DNA of 64,000 nucleotides from NCBI GenBank assembly GCA_944472135.2, contig OX235262.1, positions 61,786,440 to 61,850,439 of the forward strand, written 5' to 3'. Positions 32,408 through 42,546 of the stretch are shown here, piece after piece. A program made the translations under genes and the position numbers. The notes under the pieces were generated by a model. The model was not told the DNA's origin. It saw nothing but the letters and a program-made list of their open reading frames with translations, and made no database searches. The stretch comes from Trichobilharzia regenti. Its lineage: Eukaryota; Platyhelminthes; Trematoda; Strigeidida; Schistosomatidae. Numbering within the stretch: the first letter of the stretch is position 1; every line of letters starts with the position of its first letter.

Positions 32408-34759
32408 ATGTAGCCCTTGCTGAATGGTGTGTGTACATACCTCTAGACTGTCACTGCGGAACATCTGTTCCAGAAGGGATATCATTCATTTTTCAGACCG
32501 ATGAGTGTTGTACAGCAGTGAACCGGTTATGAAACAGCACGGCGGATGGTTATCTGCATAGATCTGTGTACAAAATCAGTTTAAGCTATCACCAAAGACT
32601 CAATGAGGAATTGGGAGATATTATTTGAATGCACACATGCAGTTACCACTTAACACCACTTTGCTTTCTATAAAAGGAATGTCAAAATTATGCGTTTTTA
32701 CTACTGGTTGATCTGGTTGGTTGATCATGATCATTACGAAGGTTGTTCATTTGAGACGCCATAGTTTAGACGGACGAAGACTTTCAATATCGTCGAAAAA
32801 TGAAATTTACTAATTTGAATATTTTAGTGAGACAGATGTGTGTGTCAAAATTATGTGCAGAATGAGTTTTTATTCATTCTATTCGTAACAGGTACGCAGT
32901 TACATTCTACTTAGTTGTGACCTTCCTACTGGGACTATCAAAGGTGCATTATCTCCTAAATTACACGATGGCTGCTATTGTGACGTGTGCTACTGATAAT
33001 ATTTATAAGTAGTATGCAGGCAGAGATATAAACACTTATATCATCTGCAAGAATACCGAGTGGCGGGGAGATGAACTCATTGCCGAGAGGGAGAAATGAA
33101 CGCCTCTTGTACAGTAACACAGAAAACACGAAGAGAAGATGAAAAGGCACAATACGGAAAACACTATAAGCTGTGATTTTCTCATATGGTAGATGTATTT
33201 GGCTTATATCTGTCTATCAATTTGCCAATAAATAATTCCATTACCAACACTTTTTTCTAACCTTACTCTAATTTAACAACTGATATGCAGCACTAGTGTG
33301 ACCTGTATATTAGGTGTACTGGTATTTGTATTAGATGTATGTGAGTGACTAATGCTAAACCAAGGAGTAGTAATGAAACAGAATGAATGATTGCGAAATT
33401 CACCCTGAGTATTTGCCCCTAGTTTTGTAATTTATTGTTATCTATGCTTCTAAATGTATACCATCAGCCTAGCTGACATAGTATAGTATTTAAAAAGAAT
33501 TAGGAGTGGGGTCAAATAAAAACACGGTATCATCTAACAAAGTCCTTGATTATCAGTTTGAGCCAGCCACATAGTGGGGTTCAGACTACATGGCCCGGCC
33601 ATCGATATGCTAAGAACCGATTGCTTGAAACAGCCAGCGATGTGTTTCAAAATCCTTTTCAGTGGCACAAATGCATTCACTACTTATAATCTCACAGATC
33701 CACTAAATCTTCACTTTTTCCGTATTACTTCAATTTCTCCCATAGATTTTTTTGCATTATAGTTCTGGATTTTTTCTATTCCTCTACCTTTGTATGCCAT
33801 ATGGAGTGTGACAAATTTAAGTTCTGTACTTCTGTGCAAAGTCAATTCTGTGTATCTTTATGCTGTTAGTTCGCCGTCTTCTTTCGACTTCGTTTACTTT
33901 TTGTACTTACCTTTGTTTCAGTTGAGTCTCATTCTCGAAGATGCAATTTACCATTGTGTGATGCTGAAGTGCTGTTCACTTGCTCATGGATTGTTTACAG
34001 GAAGAATTAACTGTTCAAAATAATTCTTGTGGACAAGATTCTGACCCCATTTTGTTGAGAATATTTTTTGCTGATCATCAGGCATTTAACAGTTACGTTT
34101 AGGTGATTATTTTCGCTAAGTAGTACACGTTTTGAACTAGAAAAATCTCTGGACTGTATAGTAGTGTTTGAGTGACATTGATGAGTTATTTTTATTGCAA
34201 CTTATTCTTGTTTAAAAGTACAGCAAATTTTTCCAAGTTTACTCGTATTTCGATAAATGTTAAATCTGATGTTTGACCTTGCTCGAATCACGAAATTTTG
34301 ATGGATTATACGGCAGAATGCTGCAAATTTGATTGATTGAATTAACTTAGTCTGGTTGATTGATTTTTTCCTTGAGGACGGTAATACTTGGATTTCGATG
34401 GTTGCAACTGTGTTGGTAGGTTTAAAACAGATATATTTTGAAGGTACAAGTGTGCAGCATGGAAGAGTTTTGTGTCCAATTACAACATATACACTGCTTA
34501 ACCAATCCACATATCTCATTTTATTTAAACATAAAGTTATAAATACAATATGGTACATATGTAATTCGTACTGACATAGTGTTCTGACATGCTAAAAAGA
34601 AAACCTATATCCTGAAGTACTGACAAGTCAGCGTTTTTGCCATGATATTCTGACTACTGCCTAAACCCACAGAGCGTGCTTACGGCTACCGAGGAAAGAA
34701 AATTAATCTGTGGTTTCATTTTGATATATACGTGGAAAGAATAATCGACATGGAACTCT
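32408..34759. other. Nothing recognised
   Basis: 2.3 kb of AT-rich sequence. Short frames (for example 33574-33762, 33790-34023, 34202-34558 on the minus strand) show no family signature, splice context or repeat match. Confidence 0.4.
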
Positions 34760-35020
34760 GTGATTGGGCAAACTAATCAAGCATCTATTTCTCAGCAAAC
34801 ATACGAAAACAAATGTAGATAGGCTAGGTAAAAGGAAAGGAGATTGTTGAGTAACATAACTCATCAGCCCGCCCAGTAGAACTTGGATAAAAAGTTGGGA
34901 GATAAGCATTCAAAAGTGCAGCTCAGGAAGTCGTGTGTGAATGAAATAAAAGCACTGAGGTTTTCGTGGAGCCAGATAAAGAGAGAATAAAATGAAATAG
35001 AGATGTGTTGCTGAATCCCT
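34760..35020 (+). pseudogene. RTE C-terminal relic
   Basis: Plus-strand fragments resemble the last 60-80 codons of the RTE frame and its 3' end (GAGATGTGTTGCTGAATCCC near 35000). It is joined tail to tail with the minus-strand copy that follows. Confidence 0.5.
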
Positions 35021-35645
35021 GTGTATTCAGACCATCTTGAGTTTTCTCGAGGACGACACGACTAAACATTATACCTGGCGTGAACAAGAGCATGATTCCT
35101 CCTCAGTGCTTACAAAGGCCTAATTTGGCCTTCTTTAGTAATTTCATAAGGTAGCCTTTCTCTCAGTCAGTAGGTATCTACCCTTCCTTCCAAACCTTTT
35201 GCAGTAGTGGCGTGAGAATATCAGCTAAGGTCTCTGGATCAGTTTTCATTTCTTCCGGACGAATTTTGTATGGTCCTGCTACCTTTCCAGTTTTCAATGA
35301 CCTTCTTGCGCCGCAGGTTTCTGTTTTGTTGGGGGATTGATGTCCACTGACGCTACTATGGCTGTCGAATTTACTTCTCGGCGCGTTTTAGGTGGCCAGT
35401 TCGAAAAATTCTATGAATTTATCAGCCCACTGTTTTCTTTGCTCTATCTCTTTGTAGCGAGTTTCCCCTGGTCATCTTTGATAGGTCCCACCAATGTTGG
35501 TTCAATCCCGAAAATGAACCTAGTTATGTGGTATAAAGTTCTAAGGTCTCTTTTAACTGCGGCCTGCCTGTTCTGCTTCAGTTTTCTGTTTGTAGCAGGG
35601 TCGTCTTTTGTCTTTCCTTCCTTTCCTTCAGGAAGTCGTGTGAAT

Positions 35646-35692
35646 ACCTTGATATGATTATGAGCAATAAATTGTGCTCGAAACGTCATCAG
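35646..35692 (+). ncRNA. Hammerhead-like motif of a PLE terminus, second copy
   Basis: The same fold as 577-625: CTTGAT, the variant AUGAUUAU, a GAGCA/UGCUC stem, GAAAC and GUC, then ATCAG. It is embedded in the decayed RTE. The loop differs by small changes, while stems and core are identical to the first copy. Confidence 0.5.
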
Positions 35693-35789
35693 TAAACATT
35701 ACTGTATAACACTGTGAGACGTTATCAAAACAAAAATTTACCCATAATGCTATGAAATTTTTCAAACTCTGCTCTGATGACTGCAGTTT

Positions 35790-35980
35790 ATTATTTATTT
35801 TTTTATTTTGATTAAAGCTTGATTCCACACTGTATTTTTGGGGCAAGTGTGGAATTTTTAGCGTGGATATCGGTAGCCCGAAATTCGCAGGCCGACCATA
35901 GATATCAGGTGTGCGTCGGCGTGGGCTCGAACCCCGGACCATGTGCATGGTCGACGAGAGTCCCAACCACTGTTGCTGTG
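35790..35980 (-). mobile_element. tRNA-Gly-derived SINE
   Basis: Minus-strand copy of the 32222 type. B box GGGGTTCGAGCCC lies near 35922-35934, with body ATCGGTAGCCCGAAATTCGC in reverse and an AATCAAAATAAAAAAAT tail at 35795-35815. It is nested in the RTE relic. Confidence 0.82.
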
Positions 35981-36484
35981 TACTTCGTATTTTCAGAGTT
36001 TTAAACCTGATTCATATTCCATCTCCAACTGTTTTGATGACCTTTAAATTAAACTCAAAGATTCTTTGCCCTGAATAATGGTCTGAGTCCACATCTGCTT
36101 TCCTACTTGACATTATGTTCGGCAAACTGCGTCTTCCTTTTTTGAACAATATCGAGATAAAGTCTATCTGGTTTGGGTTATATCTGTGAGGTGAAATCCA
36201 TGTTGCTTTCTGTATAACCCTGTACTTGTACACGATAACTCTGATCACCAAATCACTGGAGACAGAGATGTCAGCAAAGACTTCCCCGTTGTCACTTATT
36301 TCTCCTAAAATCTCTTGATCCATGAGGAGTTCTCTTCCTGTATTGCCTGTTCTCAGTTCGGCTGGCATTCATACATCCCATAAGGGTTTCAATGTCGCCA
36401 TTTGACATATTTTCCGTTACCGTTGAAATTTGTCTATAGAAATCTTCCTTCTTGTCTTGTTCCGAGTTGTTTGTAGATGCGTTT

Positions 36485-36722
36485 TTTCATTCCTTTACTT
36501 TCCAGCGGAACAAGGGACTGCAAGCTAGAGGCTTGGAGTTTCGGAAGCAGTGGTGTTTGTTTTTATAGAATGAGATTGCTAGCCTTATGTCCAAACTTCC
36601 CTCTTTACCAGTCTTATGACTGGCTAAGTGACGTAAAGGAGTGCATCTGCTGGTAATCGAACCTCGGACCACCTGTGTATTTGGAGAGCATTCTACCGCT
36701 ATGCCATGAACCCACACTTCCA
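36485..36722 (-). mobile_element. Family D tRNA-derived SINE
   Basis: The minus-strand head near 36717-36640 has A-box-like TAGCGGTAGAATG and B-box GAGGTTCGATTACC. The body (AAAGAGGGAAGTTTGG, CACTGCTTCCGAAACTCCAA) is shared with 48580-48785. The tail resembles the RTE 3' end (TTGTTCCGCTGGAAAG). Confidence 0.75.
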
Positions 36723-37270
36723 GGTGTGCAGCATTGGATAATTGTAGCCTTCATTCTGTCCTTCCTTGTAGATGGAATCTTGCTGTCATAGTCCTGGAGG
36801 ATATTGGTCCTCATTGCATCAGAGCTTTGGGTGCAAATAGCCACTCCCTCAGTCTGCTCGTGGTTATCGTCTGGGCGACCAGAGTAGACTAATGACTCGC
36901 TAGTTCAAAGCCGGAATAGTCCACATCTCTTGTACCTACTCTTGAAGATTCCTAGTACCTCTATTTCACATAATCTCATTTCTTTGGCAGTGTGGACAGT
37001 CTTCCCAGCTTCTTACAGTACTGAAACACTCCACATCGAAATGTTTGTTTTCGCTTTCACTGGAAGAAGATATATCGGCTGGCTGACTTCCAGAAAGCTT
37101 TCACCAGCCCACGTCATTTCGTCTCTCCTATTCTAGTGGGGCATAAGTTTATTTATGTTTCTAGTATTCTTTGAAGTTTCTGTTGCCACTGTACTGATTT
37201 CCCCGAGTGAAGCCCCTGGTCACACGCACAGCCCAATCTCTTTTTCTGGATTCAGGACCCCCCAGAAAGG

Positions 37271-37844
37271 TAGGCGAGGTTACTTAACGTGTTATATAAA
37301 ATCAAAAATAGAACGGATTATAGTCAGTCATGTGAATCTTACAATAAGGGGAAAAACCTTTGGTGTGTAACGTCTAGACATTTTCCCAAGAGTTTGCGAA
37401 ATTCAATTGGAAAGTGATATATTTCTCTTTTTTTAATGTTCTTATTTAGTAATTGAATATACAAAATAACAATGAATTCATAGTCATTACTCTGCTCTAA
37501 TGAATGTCTAAGTTGATGGTTAAAAAACATTCCAGACACATAGTCAAAAAGAAATTCATTCTAAAGTATAAGTATAATTGCCACAAAAATCTGACTTTTG
37601 TTAGTCAAAAAATCACTGGATCTGAAGATTAGAAATGTGTTCTTTCTAGTCACCGAAACGATGATTTAACCAAGGAATAAATCAAATCAAAAGTCACGTA
37701 AACATATGAAGAGAAATTAATGAAATATTTATTAGTAACCACGGCCATAATGAATTTATTGGGAATAATATTTCTTGGATGAATAGAAATCTCAGGATTT
37801 TCATGCGGGAACAGCTTCCACTTCTTCCTTGTTTTGGTTTGCAG
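37271..37844. other. Nothing recognised
   Basis: AT-rich sequence between the RTE relic and a family B SINE. Confidence 0.4.
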
Positions 37845-38075
37845 GGATATGACTGATTACAATTCCAGAGTGTACCGAACATCTGTTTCGTCCTAATATA
37901 AGACTCTTCATTAGTATGCATCCATGATCCAGCTTCCACTGACTAAACACAAGACCTTCGGGCTGAAAGGCGAGCTCGTTGAACATTTAGCCACTGTTAA
38001 GGGATTCAATGGCTGATAGATCTTAGCTTCTCCCAGTTCGCGATATGTAGCGCTACCGCCAGACGATATCATACC
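37845..38075 (-). repeat. Family B SINE with hammerhead-like core
   Basis: The minus strand carries a tRNA-like relic around 38000-37930 and, near 37916-37870, CTAATGAAGAG, a GUCUUA/UAGGAC stem, GAAACAGATGTTC and a GGTAC stem-I arm. Three extra bases (AGA) separate the CUAAUGA box from stem II, so it is probably inactive. Confidence 0.55.
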
Positions 38076-38424
38076 TCATACAGATAGAACCAAAATAAGT
38101 AACTAGATGACCACCAAAGATCAGAAGGGAAACTCACACTGAGATAGGCAATATTCATGTTGTTTTGCACAACATTTTCGTTGATATCCCAGGATTTAAT
38201 GGAACTAAAGTGGTCCGTAGCAATTTTACTCACGTCTTAAACTAAGACTGGCAGCGTGTTACTCACAAGGGTTCAGTTTGAGACCATTTACGGGACTATC
38301 ATTTTGGGAGCGGTATTATGTAAAAGAACTGAATACTATGGTTTTCTCAGTATGTATTTACTTTTTCTAGGTTCGTCTGACAACAGAAACTATAAAAACT
38401 CATTTGTTGAAACCATTATAATAA

Positions 38425-39240
38425 TGTTATTCCCTTGGGTTCCGAGAGGAACATAGGGCTTCAACAACACACAGATTATTCTTGTCCTCTGAAAGTCTTC
38501 TTTAACTGGCCAAAAGATTGTCCATAAGCTCTTGTATTCTCTTCACACGATCTCCTACATGTTACCTTCGAACGAATGCCCAACTCAGCATAATCAATCC
38601 ACGTTATACTCTAGAGTCTGATGGGTGACGTTACTTAACGGTCTACTCACAGTATGCTTGATCCAGAAGCATTTTCTTTTTTATGTATAGTGGGCAATAG
38701 TTTCTCGCATAATTCCTTGAAAGAATTTCATGTTTCAAATTCTCTTGGCCAGCCATGGGATCTTTAGTATCGAAAAAATGAAGGAGGCTATAAATAAGGG
38801 TTTGGAATGTGTCCAAAGTGCTTTTAGTTATATGCACTCCAAGTCACTGAACCATATAGAAGAGCTGACTTAAGACTAGTTTTAGAAATCAGAATTTCGT
38901 TCTTTTTGTTAAGTGTAGCAGATCTGCATATAATTTCAGAGTAATGAATTAGTTGTTTTGCTTTTCCAACCCTGGTTTTGACATCCTCAGTTCGTGCCTC
39001 CCAAATATGTAAGTGAACTGCCTGAAATTTCTCTTCTCTATGGTCGCTTGAAGTCCTTTTCTGTTACTGCCAACTTTACTGGCTTGTTAATTTCGTCCAT
39101 AGATTTTTGAGTCTGTGTAACATTAAACATAAATCTTTATACTCTGCCTTATTTTCATCATGCCTATTTTACGTATGTAGATATTCTTTCGTGAATTTGA
39201 ACAGTGTAGGAACAAGACGATTTAAAGGATAAGATAATAA
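38425..39240 (-). pseudogene. RTE 3' half relic
   Basis: The plus-strand start CCCTTGGGTTCCGAGAGGAA at 38433 is the RTE tail in reverse. C-terminal and connection blocks continue to about 39240 with many stops. A short ATT run (about 39247-39261) follows. Confidence 0.65.
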
Positions 39241-39292
39241 AGTAATTATTATTATTATTAGCTATGCCGAATCAATGTAAATGAAGGAACAA

Positions 39293-39334
39293 CCATTGTA
39301 AACATGTTTACATGCAAATACATGTTTACTATGG
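39293..39334. repeat. Short hairpin, 15-bp arms
   Basis: CCATTGTAAACATGT and ACATGTTTACTATGG are reverse complements with one mismatch around a 12-nt loop. Confidence 0.7.
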
Positions 39335-39815
39335 TCCTCATGTTTTGAAAAACAGAATAAATCATCAAAAGAATATTTTTCTCATGTGAAAACTTTCATC
39401 AGCATGAGCGTATGATTTTGAAGAAAGCTAGGAAAATAACGTTCAAGAAAAATAAACGAGTGAAATTCGGTTTCTACTAAAACGTTATCTGAAGGGGGAT
39501 GTGCATATCGAAATTATGCGTTTGTCAGTGGATCAAACGAATGACACACATAGTAATCAATTCAAAAGAATTCACTAGCGCTTCTGAATCTTATAAGGTA
39601 TTCTGTTAGAGTTTTCTATACTCTAGATACTGAAACCATCAGTTGATCGTTGATGATACTGAAATCTAAACAAAACAAGGAAAACTAAGTGGGTAGGATA
39701 ATACTTCATTATATTTTATTTTTTGCACATCATATCAGTTGTATATTATCTGATGCGATGTTAACATTGAATTACACCAAAAACCCTAACAAAGTATTTA
39801 TTTTCAATTAAATTT

Positions 39816-40075
39816 TGATTTTCTTATTGATTTATTGGGCCAAAATGTTCAGTCTCTGTCGGCTGCTGGCATGAATTCTTCGACGATAACTGAGGACCAA
39901 CTTAAAGGAATTCGATACAGAGTAACTAGCAGTGAAATCCATAATGAATGTTTCGTCCTATCTAGACCTCGTCAATCGGAAGCATCAGTATTACCCACTG
40001 AAACTTTAACCTAGTACCTATTGTTTCAAATACCCTGTGCTATCTACTAGACCATTTGGTGGAGCACTATGTACA
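39816..40075 (-). mobile_element. Degenerate Sma-type SINE
   Basis: On the minus strand a tRNA-like head (A-box-like TGGTCTAGTAG near 40062-40052) precedes a hammerhead relic near 39985-39935 (UUGACGAG, then GGACGAAACAUUCAU, then GGATTTCACTGCTAG). At 39816-39870 the Sma leader module (TTGATTTTCTTATTGATTTA...) lies in the opposite orientation, so this may be two partial copies joined tail to head. Confidence 0.7.
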
Positions 40076-40309
40076 GTGTCACATTTTGCGTCGTTGTGTT
40101 CATTATGTAACATCCGTGGCCAGAAATCCAATGACAGTCAACAGCTGTCACAGGGAAAAAGCTTCTCCTGAAGTCGTAAACCTACAAGTTAACATAAAGA
40201 ATGTGTTTTTCGATCACAGTCATGAGATGTACCTATTGAAATCGGCAAATCAATTTATATACTGTTGAACAGACTTCACTGTGTGCAAAATCCTAAATGC
40301 GAGGAATAA

Positions 40310-40480
40310 AGTAGCAGCCAACTTGCATGCCTAGACATACTTTTTAGTCGGAGAGTGAATGGATCATTAAAAGAGTCAATTTAAAGACAGTTTACTTAGA
40401 CAGGACAATATTTAAATCCTCACAGTTTCAGCCAGTGAAAATATAAGAGAGGCTTGGTTATAAAGATAACTGAACTATGA
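40310..40480 (+). pseudogene. PLE reverse transcriptase relic
   Basis: CLDILFSRRVNGSLKES, a TGQYLNPHSFSQ-like block and YKRGLVIK match the post-YMDD region of the PLE protein at 27380-29137 (FLDVLLTRREDGSIKRT..., MKYKRNLI). Stops interrupt it. Confidence 0.65.
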
Positions 40481-41035
40481 TAAACACTACGATAAACACC
40501 AGTAGGAAACAATCACTGTTGTCTAAATCTACAAACATAATTGATATGCAACACAGGCTTTCAAGAGCATCTGTGAAAACAGTCAGGAACGCTACATGTA
40601 ATATGCAGAAGCAATAGTGATTTGTGAACAAGAACAATGTGTTATTACTCATAACCTACATTGGTTATAATTAACAGATTATTTTAATAAATGTAGTGTT
40701 AGTTATTCTTATTCTTGAGTCCCCTATCACTTTTTGTATCTTAATCAGACTTTTATTTTCCATGCAAATTGATTTGACACGTGAAAATTTCACCAGACTG
40801 TTGGAAGTGTATTGAGCAAATACATCACATTTTTCGGATAATCTCCATCTCCTAATAACACTATTCAAATTCACTGAAGATACTAGCTGTTTTAAATACC
40901 TATCTAATTATTCGAGGAAGGAGCGGTTACTTTGACACCAATTGTTAACGGATAAGACAGCAAAAAAATCAATTTGAGCTCGGAGATGCCGCCTTGCAAC
41001 CTTCAGATGAATTACTTTGATTTGACCCTAGAAAC
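40481..41035. other. Nothing recognised
   Basis: Possibly further PLE decay up to about 40650. No alignable blocks found. Confidence 0.3.
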
Positions 41036-41270
41036 TAGCGTGATGTGTCTAGTCCTTTCTTTGATGCAGACTGAATTCTGTCAGTCAGGTTTGCAATGTA
41101 GCCATCATTCTAGGCAGTTAGCCATTACGGCGCACATTGCTTTGATGATATTAGACGGTTGTAGGCAATCGGTAGGAAGACGTGGACCTAGGTTTCGTGC
41201 TAGTTAGCACTCGCCAGCAAGGCTTATCGGCAACCTTGATGGGACTCATGCGGCTTCTGAGATTCAGCTA
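41036..41270 (-). mobile_element. Family C SINE, second copy, head truncated
   Basis: The tail 41036-41115 matches the arms and loop of the 26654-26779 hairpin. The ribozyme region at 41184-41223 (minus) reads CUGGCGAG, a perfect UGC/GCA stem II, CGAAAC, CUAG and GUC. The tRNA-like head is cut off near 41270. Only A6 to G and a broken stem I separate it from a hammerhead consensus. Confidence 0.7.
41184..41223 (-). ncRNA. Hammerhead-like core of family C, second copy
   Basis: GCCTTG, then CUGGCGAG (A6 to G), UGC-loop-GCA, CGAAAC, CUAG, GUC. The 3' arm CACGTC no longer pairs with GCCTTG. Compared with 26454-26502 the two copies have lost different parts, so a common intact ancestor is likely. 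Confidence 0.6.
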
Positions 41271-42453
41271 AATTAAAATACACACTGTGAAGTAAATTAC
41301 ACACCTTATTCTGTAAATCTACTCAAATTATTTAGGTATTACTTAGTATGTTTGCAAAGAATACTCAGTAGAAAACCAAAAGATTTGTCTGAATGCAATT
41401 TTGATACTGAAAAAGTATATAAACTAATTTTGCCTATTCTGTGTGAATGAAGTATGCGTATCTGTTCATTTCTCTGACAGTATTACTTTTTCTTAAAAAC
41501 TAAAGTTTAACCCTGACTGTATGAATTGATTCATCGTCATTCATACTTAACATTTCACAGCTAAAAGTGTTTCGCAAAATACATATAAACGCAATACATA
41601 TTAAGTAAGCATAAAGTGTCTGATATTCTGTATTTATGTAAGCCAACATGTGTTATTTAGATATTTCAAAATCTGGCTTGTTACAAAAAGTCAAAAACGA
41701 CTATGTTTCCATCAATCATTCATTACACCCACAAAGAGTTCAATACATTCTGGTTTTATTAATTATTGAAAAATAATCATGCAGTATCAGATATCTGTTT
41801 CAACCTACTTCACTCAAAATGTTTTGATTATAAGGCACGATGGTAGACTATTCAGCCACTGAGATCGTATATAAGGGCCCATGAATCCCAAACTCTAGCA
41901 GTTCGAGATATATAGCTCAACCATCTGGCACTATCGTAGGTAAGTTACTGTTCTTCTACTGAAATTCACGTAACCCCCCGATTATGACTTCTCACTAGAA
42001 CTCGTGATAACTTCCTGTACAGAACCAGTCTCTATTTTGAGTATCATATTCATTATCAAGTGTTGATTTGCAGCAATTTGAATTGGTCACAGGTTTGAAC
42101 ACGAGCTGATATCAGCTAGACAACCATTAGAAAACCAGTGAGTCCTAGACAGCCATTTCACCGGAGTACGGATTTTTCTGCAGGACACGTTCATCTTTCT
42201 GATGTCAGCTCATGATCAAACCTGTAACCAACTGAAATCCTTCAAAAGTATTACCTGATGTTAAGGAACAGGTTTTTTTAAAACGACATAGTTAGCCGCT
42301 TTATTGGTTTTTACTGAAAATAAAGCATCTCCACTTTTAACAGTGCCACATTTGTATAATTCTGTTAATGTTAACAGTCCACTTTAATTACACAAATTGA
42401 TAGTACTGAAACTTAATCAATCAGTAGTACATAGTTTTATTTGAATATACTTG
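41271..42453. repeat. AT-rich flank with two head-to-head family B tail fragments
   Basis: Near 42085-42125 and 42205-42235 the family B end (GAGCTGATATCAGCTAG and CTGATGTCAGCTCATGATCA) occurs in opposite orientations. A family B head relic lies at about 41825-41940. The rest (41280-41820, 42245-42453) holds nothing I recognise. Confidence 0.5.
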
Positions 42454-42535
42454 CTTTTCCATTACCACTTTTGATAACAAGCACGTCATATATTATAATC
42501 TGAATAATCCAGGTTTCAAAAGGAAAATGTGGCGA
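42454..42535 (+). repeat. Leader copy 1 (82-bp direct repeat)
   Basis: Starts CTTTTCCATTACCACTTTTG and ends just before the gag start. It is 79/82 identical to 44578-44659. Confidence 0.88.
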
Positions 42536-42546
42536 CGGGGAAAACT

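Larger units (their letters stand above)
35045..37270 (-). pseudogene. Decayed RTE-like LINE interrupted by later insertions
   Basis: The minus strand has the 5' region near 37250-36900 and endonuclease frames at 36850-36730 and 36368-36012 (RELLMDQEILGEISDNGEVFAD, NQIDFISILFKKGRRSL). The linker is at 35689-35444 (VKRDLRTLYHITRFIFG, PIKDDQGKLATK) and the RT fingers at 35280-35060. It is interrupted by a family D SINE (36485-36722), a tRNA-Gly SINE (35790-35980) and a PLE terminus (about 35635-35755). The palm and C-terminus are missing beyond 35045. Confidence 0.75.
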
